Source: UBA3839 sp902776985 (GTDB lineage: Bacteria > Bacteroidota > Bacteroidia > Bacteroidales > Bacteroidaceae). Taken from it: 64,000 nt of DNA. The stretch spans positions 91,672-155,671 of the forward strand of contig CACYSD010000005.1 of the NCBI GenBank assembly GCA_902776985.1, read 5' to 3'. Both the position numbers and the translations under genes were made by a program. The notes under the pieces are model-generated. The model had not been told where the DNA came from. It saw nothing but the letters and a program-made list of their open reading frames with translations, and did no database searches. Of the stretch, positions 1 through 7,937 are shown piece after piece (the stretch's first letter is position 1; each line of letters starts with the position of its first letter).

Positions 1-1
1 C

Positions 2-529
2 ATCGATGCTGTGCCAATGGCCATCTGCGCTTCGATATATATGTTCTTCAAGGTGCATACCACACCGCTGGCATACCTGTCGCTGGCTAATGGAGACAGT
101 AAAATCTACATGATTGCGGAACTGCTCTACGACTTGTTTGTTGTTGCAGCTATTCCGTTCGCATTCCGGAACTGGGGATTGATGGGAGCGGGCTTGGCTC
201 TGTCGGTAGCCGGTGTGTTCGACTTCATTCTGATTCATGTGTTCTACCACTTCAAGTACAAGTTCGTACTTAACTGGAAGCGCACCTGGTATCTCTACAC
301 CATCCAACTGGTTCTGCTGCTGGTCACAGTTTACTGTTCATTGGAGTTGCCGCTTTTCCAAAAACTATCCATTGCGCTGATAGCACTCATCTGCTCACTC
401 AGCCTGTCGATATACAGAATCAACAAGGAAACCACTTTCTTATCACAATTAAAGAAACGGTTCCGGAAAAAATTCACCATTGATAATTCTCCGGAGCGTT
501 GCCCGGAGCGTCGGCAAGCCGAACGATAA
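2..529 (+). CDS. Polysaccharide (Wzx-type) flippase, C-terminal part
   Basis: The frame is open from the first bases of the window, so the N-terminus lies outside it. About 175 residues remain. They form hydrophobic segments separated by short basic loops, including a pair near the end (LYTIQLVLLLVTVYCSLELP, then LSIALIALICSLSLSIY), followed by a lysine/arginine-rich cytoplasmic tail. This fits the C-terminal helices of an oligosaccharide flippase of the MATE/Wzx kind, and the GT2 glycosyltransferase that follows supports a polysaccharide locus. The last 16 residues (IDNSPERCPERRQAER) are encoded by an intergenic repeat that has run into the gene, so the ancestral protein probably ended earlier. 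Family assignment is an inference, because the diagnostic N-terminal half is missing. Confidence 0.65.
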   Translation: MDAVPMAICASIYMFFKVHTTPLAYLSLANGDSKIYMIAELLYDLFVVAAIPFAFRNWGLMGAGLALSVAGVFDFILIHVFYHFKYKFVLNWKRTWYLYTIQLVLLLVTVYCSLELPLFQKLSIALIALICSLSLSIYRINKETTFLSQLKKRFRKKFTIDNSPERCPERRQAER

Positions 530-647
530 CATAATTTATAATTACTCCCGCAGTAGGTAACTACTCCTCCCCCTTGCGGGGCAACTGCACGTTCGCGTTC
601 AAGCGGTTGGTAACCAAAGGGAAGGTGGAACCGGGAGGGGACCTTCT
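479..647 (+). repeat. Intergenic repeat, copy A
   Basis: Bases 479-519 are identical to 10056-10096, and similarity continues to about 571 (10147), including the shared TCAGTAGGTAACTACTCC-like block. Both copies end in a G-rich stretch of the type accGGGaGGgg..CTTCT. Internal features are a direct repeat of CGGAGCGT, a small hairpin AGTAG-gtaa-CTACT at 552-565, and CTCCTCCC facing GGGAGG. The copy overlaps the 3' end of the flippase gene and stops directly before the ATG of the glycosyltransferase at 648. Confidence 0.85.
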
Positions 648-1631
648 ATGCCAAAAGTATCAGTCCTCACAGCTGTTTACAACACAGCCAAGTTTTTGCA
701 TCAATGCCTGGAGTCGCTGTCTGTACAGACACTCAGCGACTGCGAGTTCATTTGCATTGACGACTGCTCGACAGACAATTCGCTCGACATACTGAATGAA
801 TATGCAGTAAAGGACTCCCGCTTCAAGGTTATTCATCTTGAAGAGAATCAAGGACAGGCTGTAGCACGAAACAAAGGACTGGAGCTGGCAACGGGTGAGT
901 ATATCACCATGCTCGACAGCGACGATTGGTATGCTCCCGACACGTTGGAGAAAGCCTATAAAGCCTTAAAGGACAATCAGGATGCCGACTGTGTGATGCT
1001 TCGTCTGATGCAGTGGTACGACAAGGACAACGTAGTTCCTTTCCCAAACAAAGTAGCTGAAGATGTGGTGATGAGCGGAGAGGAAGCATTCCGGCTGAGC
1101 CTTGACTGGAGCATCCACGGACTGTATCTGGTAAGAGCATCGATTCACAAACAATATCCTTACGACACAGCCACACGTCTCTATAGCGACGACAACACCA
1201 CACGTCTGCATTATCTACATTCAAACAAGGTGGTGCAATGCTCTGGAGAATACTTCTACCGCAAGCATAGTGAATCCATGACCAATGCATGCTCTATCCG
1301 CCGCTTCGACTATCTGGAAGCGAACTACAGCATGAAGCAGCAACTGATTGGGGAGAAGGTGGATGAAAAGGTTCTGACGTTCTATGAGAATCACCGGTGG
1401 CTGAACCTTATTGCCTACTACCGGTATTATAAGGCTTACGAAGAGCAGTTTTCCAGAAAAGAGAAAGCTGAGATTTACCTTCGCATCAACACCATGCTCA
1501 AGACAATAGAGAAAGAGAGAATTTATCTAACGCTGAAACTTAAGCCTTGGTATTATCCATACCACAGCTTCCGCCTCTTCGTGTTCTGGCAAAAGCTCAG
1601 GTCTTTAGCAAAAGGGTCGTGGCTCCGATAG
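648..1631 (+). CDS. Glycosyltransferase family 2
   Basis: The 327-residue protein opens with the GT-A signature of GT2 enzymes: KVSVLTAVYNTAKFLHQCL, then CIDDCSTDNS, NQGQAVARNKGLE and the metal-binding LDSDDWYAP near residue 90. It would transfer a sugar from a nucleotide donor onto a surface glycan precursor at the inner face of the inner membrane. There is no signal peptide or clear membrane segment. The ATG at 648 starts right where the repeat ends, and the upstream flippase suggests an O-antigen or capsule locus. The 3' end overlaps the convergent FHA gene by 35 bases. Donor and acceptor cannot be read from the sequence. Confidence 0.92.
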   Translation: MPKVSVLTAVYNTAKFLHQCLESLSVQTLSDCEFICIDDCSTDNSLDILNEYAVKDSRFKVIHLEENQGQAVARNKGLELATGEYITMLDSDDWYAPDTLEKAYKALKDNQDADCVMLRLMQWYDKDNVVPFPNKVAEDVVMSGEEAFRLSLDWSIHGLYLVRASIHKQYPYDTATRLYSDDNTTRLHYLHSNKVVQCSGEYFYRKHSESMTNACSIRRFDYLEANYSMKQQLIGEKVDEKVLTFYENHRWLNLIAYYRYYKAYEEQFSRKEKAEIYLRINTMLKTIEKERIYLTLKLKPWYYPYHSFRLFVFWQKLRSLAKGSWLR

Positions 1632-2112
1632 TGATAATATCCTCGGAAGTGATAACGCGTTTTTCCTTGTCACCAAGAATGACTGTATTGATGAATGTAC
1701 CTGTGTTCGAAGGTGCATCCTTGATGGTATAGCGGAGTTGACCCTTCTTGTCGTAATCAACAGTAATCACACAATGGAATGTATCGATGCTTGGGTCACG
1801 GGTATCGATAGGTTTGTTGATTTTTGTTCCTTTGAGATAACGTCCGATGTAGTTGTCTCCGAGATCTAGCGCAATCAGTTGTTTGTAGTGGAACACATTC
1901 TCCACTACAATGATGCTTCCGAACTCATTATCGGAAACATGCTCATCGATGGTGCGTTCCTGATGGATGGCTGTAAGAGCGGACTTGCCTATGCGGATTG
2001 AGAATTCCTTCTTGCAGTGATGGCACTGGAACACAAGAGACTGACCTGCTTCGTATTGTGTTTCGTCAAATACGATGTAGTTGTCGCACTTCGGACATCT
2101 TACTCTTTTCAT
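1597..2112 (-). CDS. Zinc-ribbon plus FHA domain protein
   Basis: The 171-residue protein begins with a Cys4 zinc ribbon (CPKC at residues 6-9, CHHC at 30-33), followed by a FHA domain from about residue 75. The latter shows IGR (89-91), a histidine in SIDTFHC, and NTGTF with a nearby Asn, the positions that contact phosphothreonine in this fold. It is presumably a cytoplasmic adaptor binding phosphorylated partners. No Ser/Thr kinase is visible in the window. Its start overlaps the stop of the upstream HU-SPOR gene as ATGA, so the two are translationally coupled. The 3' end overlaps the convergent glycosyltransferase. Confidence 0.85.
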   Translation of the reverse strand: MKRVRCPKCDNYIVFDETQYEAGQSLVFQCHHCKKEFSIRIGKSALTAIHQERTIDEHVSDNEFGSIIVVENVFHYKQLIALDLGDNYIGRYLKGTKINKPIDTRDPSIDTFHCVITVDYDKKGQLRYTIKDAPSNTGTFINTVILGDKEKRVITSEDIITIGATTLLLKT

Positions 2113-3113
2113 CTGTTAACTTCCATTATCCAAGCCTGAGCAAATTCAGACGACTGCTGTCTGAGTTTGAGCAGTTCCTGGCTTGCGGTCTCACGGTCCT
2201 TATAGAAATCGAAGGCTATGCGGTGGTAATCGTTCTGAGTGAACAGACGAACACTCTTGTAACCCTGGGTCTGCATCTGATTGATGTAGTTCTCGGCATT
2301 GGCGAGGGTAACGCCGGATGCAAGGATTATCGCATATTCAGTAACAGGCTCAGCAACCGACTTTGCCTCGTTGCTTTCTTCCTCGGCAACAGCAGACTCG
2401 CTGCCCGGAAATGCATCCGTATCAGTAATGTCCGACGAAGCACCTGCTACACATGAAGAAACCATTACCGGTTGCGATGCCGTAGGAGTCTTGAGTGTGT
2501 TGTGGAAAAGGGCAAAGAATAGCACAATAGCTGCTGCAGCAGAGATTGCAATGTCAATCCATCTGCGTAAAGCAAGTCTTTTAGTTGTACCTGTCGCCTT
2601 CTTCTCCTCCTTGGTCTTGACAACTGTGAGGGTAGTGGATTCAGTAAGAGCCAATCGTATATCGCGCTGATTCTGACATTCCGCAGCTGACTGGAGCTGA
2701 AGCTTTGGAAGTCCGAAGAAGAGTGGAGCTACAAATGACTTGTCCAATGGAGTGAACTGCATACGCTGGTGCATATCCAGTGTGACGGTTCCGATATTGG
2801 CAAATGTGTAGGAGCCGGTGTTGTTGAGACTCTGCAACATCTGTTTGATATCAAACTCCATCTGCTTAAATGCTTGTGGATATGACGCATCGTAGTGGTG
2901 CATGTACGACTGAACCAGCAGCCCGTCGTTGATAGTCAGCGAGGGATTGAAACCAATCGTACGGGTTGGAGGCAGGAGGGTGTCCTGAGCGTTCTCGTCT
3001 GTAGAGATATGAGACGCCTCATTGTTGTTCGTGAGGAAACCTCCAAATGTAGGAACTATCACAAGATCATGGTCAAGCAATAGAATCTCAATATGTTTAG
3101 ATAGACTTATCAT
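2109..3113 (-). CDS. HU-like (CCDC81-type) and SPOR domain membrane protein
   Basis: In this 334-residue protein, residues 1-150 look like the tandem HU-like domains described as prokaryotic CCDC81-type, with the motif VPTFGGF near the start. A single membrane segment lies at about 185-204, after a basic stretch (KRLALRRW). Residues from about 258 form a SPOR domain (YAIILASGVTLANAENYI), which in other proteins binds denuded peptidoglycan glycan strands. The topology would put the HU-like part in the cytoplasm and SPOR in the periplasm, suggesting a link between the nucleoid or cytoskeleton and the septal wall. That role is inference. It overlaps both neighbours by 4 bases. Confidence 0.82.
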   Translation of the reverse strand: MISLSKHIEILLLDHDLVIVPTFGGFLTNNNEASHISTDENAQDTLLPPTRTIGFNPSLTINDGLLVQSYMHHYDASYPQAFKQMEFDIKQMLQSLNNTGSYTFANIGTVTLDMHQRMQFTPLDKSFVAPLFFGLPKLQLQSAAECQNQRDIRLALTESTTLTVVKTKEEKKATGTTKRLALRRWIDIAISAAAAIVLFFALFHNTLKTPTASQPVMVSSCVAGASSDITDTDAFPGSESAVAEEESNEAKSVAEPVTEYAIILASGVTLANAENYINQMQTQGYKSVRLFTQNDYHRIAFDFYKDRETASQELLKLRQQSSEFAQAWIMEVNR

Positions 3114-3832
3114 GGCTCCAGGAGTATTAGGATTGCAAGTGTTATGAATATGATTGCCGTTAGGACGTTAAGATATGTCTGAATTGTCTCGAATTTGTTT
3201 TGAAGCGATGTAATACTTTTTCTTGTTAAGCGGATGGTTGCCGTTATCAGCAGAAGCGGAAGAACGGCTGCAAGTGAGAAGCAAAGCACAAACAGTATTC
3301 CGTAATGCGATGAAGCACTCAGGGGAATGAGTGTCCCGAAGAATATGATTGCGCTTTCAGGACAGAACAGAAGTGCAAGAATTGCACCGAGTAGAAACGC
3401 ACCGAGGTTGGCTCTTTTATGGATAATGGTTCCGCTGTTGTGGCATGAATCTCCATGTGAGTGGTGATGGTGGCTGAATGTCCTGTAGAGAAAGAAGAGT
3501 GCAAAAGCTATGAGAATGTAAGGAATGACACTTTCTACTATTGAGAAGAGCTGTGTTGCCTTGTGTGATTCAAGATAGCTGATGACGCTGTTCTGAAGTG
3601 TGACTGAAAGGACGACTCCTAACAGGATGTATGTTGTGGCACGTCCTACTGTGAACAGAATCACATGACTGAGCGATTTTGTCAGCGGAGTGTTGTTCTG
3701 GCGTAGAATATAGGACAAGGCCGAAATGCAGATTGCAAGCTGGCAGGGGTTGACTGCTATCAAAAGCCCCAGGATGAGTGCTGCCAGAATCGGTTGGTTG
3801 TCTGCTATATATTGTAGGTTGTGTGAAAACAC
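3110..3832 (-). CDS. CcdA/DsbD-family membrane protein, ArsG-like
   Basis: The 240-residue protein is almost wholly hydrophobic, with about six membrane helices. It carries the paired cysteine signatures of the CcdA/DsbD superfamily: NPCQL (Cys30) and FCPES (Cys157). A cytosolic or periplasmic loop at residues 121-131 is histidine-rich (HHHHSHGDSCH), as in proteins annotated as ArsG-type permeases. The start is GTG, 12 bases after the transporter stop. Members pass reducing equivalents across the membrane or export organoarsenicals. No arsenic gene is nearby, so a thiol-redox or metal-linked role is equally possible. It overlaps the HU-SPOR gene by 4 bases. Confidence 0.72.
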   Translation of the reverse strand: MFSHNLQYIADNQPILAALILGLLIAVNPCQLAICISALSYILRQNNTPLTKSLSHVILFTVGRATTYILLGVVLSVTLQNSVISYLESHKATQLFSIVESVIPYILIAFALFFLYRTFSHHHHSHGDSCHNSGTIIHKRANLGAFLLGAILALLFCPESAIIFFGTLIPLSASSHYGILFVLCFSLAAVLPLLLITATIRLTRKSITSLQNKFETIQTYLNVLTAIIFITLAILILLEP

Positions 3833-3844
3833 GATTTGTATTGT

Positions 3845-5554
3845 TTATGAACAGAAGAGTAATATGAGCAATTGTGCTGTGATGATACGTAGGAACATGG
3901 ACAGAGGATAGACTGTGGAATAACCAACGGAAGGGATGTCGTTGCCTGCTGTTGAGGTGCTGTAGGCAAGGGCAGGGGGGTCTGTAGTTGCACCCGCCAT
4001 CATTCCCATGATGAGGAAGAAGTTCTGATGGTAATGCATACGTGCTATGATTCCCACGATTATCAGCGGTATTGTGGTGATGAGGAATCCGAAGAGCACA
4101 TAGAGGAGACCGCCGTTCATCACCGTCTCGAGGAAGTTGCCACCGGCCTTGATTCCCACGCTCGCAAGGAACAGCACAAGACCGATGTCTCGAATCATTA
4201 GCGATGCGGAGTTGGTGGTGTAGGACACCAGTTTCATTTTGTAGCCGAAACGGCCGACGAGAATCGCGATGATAAGAGGTCCGCCGGCAAGACCGAGTTT
4301 AACTGGCATGGACATACCGACATTGAACTCGAGGCTTCCGAAGATAACACCCACAAGGATTCCGAAGAAGATGGAAATGAGGTTCGGCTTCTCCAAACGG
4401 TTGGCATTGTTGCCGATGATATTCTCAAAGCGCTCTACTGCATCCTGAGGACCTACCACCGTGAGGCGGTCACCTACCTGGAGCGTTACGTTTGGAGATG
4501 CAAAGAGTTCGATACCTGAACGGTAGAGGCGTGTGACATTGACTCCGAACATACTGCTTGAATGGAGAGAGCCAAGTGTCTTGCCATTGATGCTGTCCTT
4601 GGAAACCAGCAGACGTTTGCTGACCATTGGCATGTCTTGCTTGTCCCATTCCACCTGTTGTACTTCACTTCCGATGAATGCAGTGATAGCCTCTGAATCC
4701 TCCTCTGCACATACAATAAACATTATATCATCGGTAGAGAGGACTGTTTCCTTGGTTGGCAGAACCACATGATTGTCGTGGAGCAGACGGGAACATACGA
4801 AGTCGCGTCCCAGATAGTTGCGAACCTGAAGGATGGTCTTTCCGTTCATTGACGGATTGCCCACACGGATATGCATCAGATGAGGTTTGATGGCTGCCTG
4901 GTTGGCATTGTGCTTGTTAAACTCCTCTTCCTCGTGCTTGAAATTGATTTTGAAAAGGTTGCGGATGAGGATGATGGAACCGATAATACCGATCACACCT
5001 AAAGGATAGGCACAAGCGTAGCCGTTAGCAATCACAGGAGTAGTGCCGCCGAAGGTATGTGCACCGATCTGATCCAAGGCTGCGTTGGCAGCACCAAGTC
5101 CAGGAGTGTTGGTTACTGCTCCACAGAGCACTCCGACCATCATCGGGAGATTGTTGGGATCGCTCGTATCCATGAAACCATAGTACAATGTCAGCATCAC
5201 GGCAATGTTGAGCAGAACAACCATTGCCGCTGATATATTGAGTTTCACGCCATTACCCTTCAGGGATGTGAAGAAAGAGGGACCTACCTGCAGACCGATG
5301 GAATAGACGAAGAGGATAAGACCGAAATCCTGAATGAAATTGATTACACTCAGGTTCTGCATTTCGTCCACCTCTGCTATCTTCAGCATGTGTCCGGCAA
5401 AAATACCCACGAACAGGACAAATGTAACTCCGAGGGACAGACCCCCGAACTTCATTTTGCCCAACAACACACCCAGCGAGATGATTGCAGAGTAAAGGAG
5501 GATTATATGAGCAACCGTACTGCTATCGGTTAGCAAATCTAATAGCCAAGACAT
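3845..5554 (-). CDS. AspT/YidE-type transporter with two TrkA-C domains
   Basis: The protein is 569 residues long. Its architecture is the one of the aspartate:alanine exchanger family: an N-terminal membrane domain (about 10-185), two RCK/TrkA-C regulatory domains in the middle (about 200-375, seen as GKTILQVRNYLGRDF and GKTLGSLHSSSMFGVNVTRL), then a second membrane domain repeating the first (both carry GxxxGATT(D/N)TPx motifs such as CGAVTNTPGLGAANAALD and AGATTDPPALAYS). It sits in the inner membrane. The substrate is unknown, probably an amino acid or dicarboxylate. It follows the Lrp/AsnC gene by 19 bases, suggesting a ligand-responsive regulator-transporter pair. Confidence 0.88.
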   Translation of the reverse strand: MSWLLDLLTDSSTVAHIILLYSAIISLGVLLGKMKFGGLSLGVTFVLFVGIFAGHMLKIAEVDEMQNLSVINFIQDFGLILFVYSIGLQVGPSFFTSLKGNGVKLNISAAMVVLLNIAVMLTLYYGFMDTSDPNNLPMMVGVLCGAVTNTPGLGAANAALDQIGAHTFGGTTPVIANGYACAYPLGVIGIIGSIILIRNLFKINFKHEEEEFNKHNANQAAIKPHLMHIRVGNPSMNGKTILQVRNYLGRDFVCSRLLHDNHVVLPTKETVLSTDDIMFIVCAEEDSEAITAFIGSEVQQVEWDKQDMPMVSKRLLVSKDSINGKTLGSLHSSSMFGVNVTRLYRSGIELFASPNVTLQVGDRLTVVGPQDAVERFENIIGNNANRLEKPNLISIFFGILVGVIFGSLEFNVGMSMPVKLGLAGGPLIIAILVGRFGYKMKLVSYTTNSASLMIRDIGLVLFLASVGIKAGGNFLETVMNGGLLYVLFGFLITTIPLIIVGIIARMHYHQNFFLIMGMMAGATTDPPALAYSTSTAGNDIPSVGYSTVYPLSMFLRIITAQLLILLFCS

Positions 5555-5573
5555 TGTATAGTGGTTTTATGAA

Positions 5574-6035
5574 TTAGATATTAATTGGTGCTGAACGCTT
5601 GATTGCCTCGTTGAAAGAGATAATTGTTTCCGAACGACTCAGTCCAAGAGGCTGAAGTTTGTCGTGGATGATCTCAAGAAGATGGTGGTTGTTGCGAGCA
5701 TATATCTTTATGAACATATCGTAACCACCTGTCGTATAGTGACATTCAACCACTTCAGGAATCTTCTTCAATTCTGTGACAACATCGTCGAACTTACCAG
5801 GGTCTTTAAGATACAGACCGATGAATGCACATGTCTCGTAACCCATCTTCTCAGGATCGAGAATGAACTGGGAACCTTTGATGATTCCCATCTGTGTCAG
5901 CTTCTGGACGCGCTGATGAATAGCGGCACCCGAAACACCATGCATACGGGCTATTTCGAGAAAAGGAACACGAGCGTTGTCTGAAATCTGTTGCAGAATT
6001 TGAATATCAAGTGAATCTAAATTTATATTATTCAT
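5574..6035 (-). CDS. Lrp/AsnC family transcriptional regulator
   Basis: At 153 residues it has the usual family length. Residues 1-60 form the AsnC-type winged helix-turn-helix (LDIQILQQISDNARVPF, then GVSGAAIHQRVQKLTQMG). Residues 70-150 form the RAM ligand-binding domain (CHYTTGGYDMFIKIYARN). Such proteins form octamers or larger and sense amino acids. It is the first gene of a minus-strand run, and the transporter right behind it is the likeliest target, which is inference. A TAACTTTG -7 element lies at 6068-6061 on the minus strand. Confidence 0.92.
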   Translation of the reverse strand: MNNINLDSLDIQILQQISDNARVPFLEIARMHGVSGAAIHQRVQKLTQMGIIKGSQFILDPEKMGYETCAFIGLYLKDPGKFDDVVTELKKIPEVVECHYTTGGYDMFIKIYARNNHHLLEIIHDKLQPLGLSRSETIISFNEAIKRSAPINI

Positions 6036-6060
6036 AATGCTGTTTGTAAATTTTAGACTA

Positions 6061-6068
6061 CAAAGTTA
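6061..6068 (-). promoter_or_regulatory. -7 element for the Lrp operon
   Basis: The minus strand reads TAACTTTG, an exact match to TAnnTTTG, about 25 bases before the Lrp start. No good -33 TTTG is visible at the usual distance. Confidence 0.5.
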
Positions 6069-6132
6069 CACTTTTTCAAGTGAATTATGAAAATAACATC
6101 GTTAAAAACACGCATAATTGGTGTAAATTATC

Positions 6133-6140
6133 TATTTTTG
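6133..6140 (+). promoter_or_regulatory. -7 element for the RsmF-like gene
   Basis: TATTTTTG matches TAnnTTTG and lies 32 bases before the ATG at 6173. It argues against using the earlier in-frame ATG at 6080, which would be upstream of the promoter. Confidence 0.5.
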
Positions 6141-6172
6141 TGCATCAAAAATCATTTTCAACCCATTTATAT

Positions 6173-7588
6173 ATGATTTTACCTGTCGAATTCACCGATT
6201 TAATGCGCAACACTCTAGAGCAGTCCGACTACGACCAGCTTCTTTCCGCATTAGACCAGCAGCCATCCATATCCGTACGCATTAACAAACTAAAAGCCAA
6301 TAATATAGATGAATTGTGTTTAACTGATACTTTAACCTCTGTGCCTTGGTGTAAAGATGGATATTACATTGACACAAGACCTCAGTTCATACTCAATCCG
6401 CTCTTTCATGCCGGTTTGTTTTATGTCCAGGAAGCATCATCCATGTTTCTCGACTGGATTCTGCACCGGCTGATAACCGACAGAGAAACCCCAGTCGCAG
6501 TTTACGATGCCTGTGCTGCACCAGGCGGCAAATCCACGGTCCTCCTATCTGCACTACCTGATAATTCTCTTGTTGTCTCTAATGAATATGTGCGCCACAG
6601 GGCAAATATTCTGATGGAAAACATCGTCAAGTGGGGCAACCAAAATGTCATTGTGACCTCAGACGATACAGCCAATATCGCAAAGACAGGAGAGTGGTGC
6701 AACCTTGTTGTATGTGATGCCCCATGCTCAGGCGAAGGCATGTTCCGCAAGGAAGCCGACGCAGTTGAGATGTGGAGCATGGGCAATGTACACCAATGCC
6801 AAAAAAGGCAGAGGGAAATCATCCGCAATGCTTGGCAGAACCTTCTTCCCGACGGCTATTTCATCTACAGCACATGCACCTACAACAAACTGGAAGACGA
6901 AGACAACGTCCAATGGATGATGGACGAACTCAATGCCCAGCCGGTCATAATCGACGATTGTCCGTTTGAAAACATCGCAAGAGGATTGTTCAACGACGAG
7001 AGCGCACCCGCCAATTGCGTTTTCCGCTTTTTCCCGCATCGCACAAAGGGGGAGGGACTGTTCATCTCCGTACTTCAGAAGAAGGAATCTGACGGTTCAT
7101 CTGTCAGACGCCCGAAAACAAAGTCTTCGAACGGCAACATGTCACTAATCAACGAATGTAGGAATCTGATTAACCATAGCGACGAGATGGTTTTTGCATA
7201 CAACGACGAAAAGAAGACAGTTACTGCATTTCCAAAACTCCACCACGAACTCTATTCCTACCTATCGTTACACATTAATATTATTTACGCGGGCGTGACA
7301 CTCGCTTTCGTCAAGGGAAACGAGAAGAAAGGACTGACCCTCCAGCCCGATCAGTCGCTGGCAATGAGCAATCTGTGCAACACCAATGCCTTTGCCATAC
7401 AAGAAGTTACACTCGAACAGGCACTACAGTACCTCCATGGGGAAAACATCATGCCTGACTCGCAAACCCCTCGCAACTTCGTATTGCTCACCTACAAGTC
7501 TCATCCTATCGGCTTCATGAAGAATCTTGGCAACCGAACCAACAACCTTTATCCAGATGAATGGCGAATCAGGAAGCGACTGCAATAA
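6173..7588 (+). CDS. RsmB/NOP-family rRNA m5C methyltransferase (RsmF-like)
   Basis: The protein has 471 residues from the ATG at 6173. It shows the SAM-binding motif DACAAPGGKST (about 112-122), the DAPCSGEGMFRK motif with one conserved Cys (about 185), and YSTCTYN with the second Cys (about 235), the two cysteines used by m5C RNA methyltransferases. The C-terminal third resembles the RsmF extension with a PUA-like part (TYKSHPIGFMKNLGNRTNN). It should methylate a cytosine in 16S rRNA. The frame is open back to 6080, but a TAnnTTTG element at 6133-6140 and the family start both favour 6173. Confidence 0.88.
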   Translation: MILPVEFTDLMRNTLEQSDYDQLLSALDQQPSISVRINKLKANNIDELCLTDTLTSVPWCKDGYYIDTRPQFILNPLFHAGLFYVQEASSMFLDWILHRLITDRETPVAVYDACAAPGGKSTVLLSALPDNSLVVSNEYVRHRANILMENIVKWGNQNVIVTSDDTANIAKTGEWCNLVVCDAPCSGEGMFRKEADAVEMWSMGNVHQCQKRQREIIRNAWQNLLPDGYFIYSTCTYNKLEDEDNVQWMMDELNAQPVIIDDCPFENIARGLFNDESAPANCVFRFFPHRTKGEGLFISVLQKKESDGSSVRRPKTKSSNGNMSLINECRNLINHSDEMVFAYNDEKKTVTAFPKLHHELYSYLSLHINIIYAGVTLAFVKGNEKKGLTLQPDQSLAMSNLCNTNAFAIQEVTLEQALQYLHGENIMPDSQTPRNFVLLTYKSHPIGFMKNLGNRTNNLYPDEWRIRKRLQ

Positions 7589-7612
7589 AAATTGAGTTTT
7601 TTTCAGGAAAAG

Positions 7613-7644
7613 TTTGGTGGTGTCATAAAATAAGTATAACTTTG
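7613..7644 (+). promoter_or_regulatory. Promoter of the tRNA-Ser/tRNA-Glu unit
   Basis: TTTG at 7613-7616, then 20 bases, then TAACTTTG at 7637-7644: a full match to the Bacteroidota -33/-7 consensus. The tRNA-Ser begins 35 bases downstream. Confidence 0.8.
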
Positions 7645-7679
7645 CATCGCTTTTCAGCAAAAGAGTTCAGACAAACTCC

Positions 7680-7766
7680 GGAAGGATGGGTGAGTGGCTG
7701 AAACCAGCAGTTTGCTAAACTGCCGTACGGGTTACCGTACCGGGGGTTCGAATCCCCCTCCTTCCG
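7680..7766 (+). tRNA. tRNA-Ser(GCT)
   Basis: All arms can be drawn. Acceptor GGAAGGA pairs with TCCTTCC (7759-7765), discriminator G. The anticodon stem is GCAGT/ACTGC with loop TTGCTAA (anticodon 7714-7716). There is a long variable arm, as expected for serine, and the T arm is GGGGG-TTCGAAT-CCCCC. CCA is not encoded. It reads AGC/AGU codons. Confidence 0.97.
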
Positions 7767-7802
7767 CCCCCTTTCTACAATCGTCAAATTGTAAATTAGA
7801 AT

Positions 7803-7874
7803 GGCGCTTTCGTCTAGCGGCTAGGACACATGCCTCTCACGCATGGAACACGGGTTCGATTCCCGTAGGCGCTA
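7803..7874 (+). tRNA. tRNA-Glu(CTC)
   Basis: 72 bases. Acceptor GGCGCTT pairs with AGGCGCT using two G-U pairs, including G1-U72, which I recall from other Bacteroidota tRNA-Glu. The anticodon stem is CATGC/GCATG with loop CTCTCAC (anticodon CTC). The T arm is ACGGG-TTCGATT-CCCGT. CCA is not encoded. It is probably cotranscribed with the tRNA-Ser 36 bases upstream. Confidence 0.95.
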
Positions 7875-7902
7875 CTTAGACTGAATTTTTGGAGAAATAG
7901 AA

Positions 7903-7937
7903 CGTGATTTCGGTATCGATGTCACGCTCTTTTTTTT
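7903..7937 (+). terminator. Rho-independent terminator of the tRNA-Ser/Glu unit
   Basis: The hairpin has an outer stem CGTGAT/GTCACG (one G-U pair), a T-T mismatch, and an inner stem TCG/CGA around a GTAT loop. A run of eight T follows at 7930-7937. Confidence 0.85.

Noticed and set aside
574..795. 73-codon frame before and inside the glycosyltransferase gene
   Set aside because: It starts in the repeat and continues out of frame in a clear GT2 gene.
6080..6172. N-terminal extension of the RsmF-like methyltransferase from an upstream ATG
   Set aside because: It crosses a TAnnTTTG promoter element and adds residues without family similarity.
7694..7879. 61-codon frame
   Set aside because: It lies entirely over the two tRNA genes.
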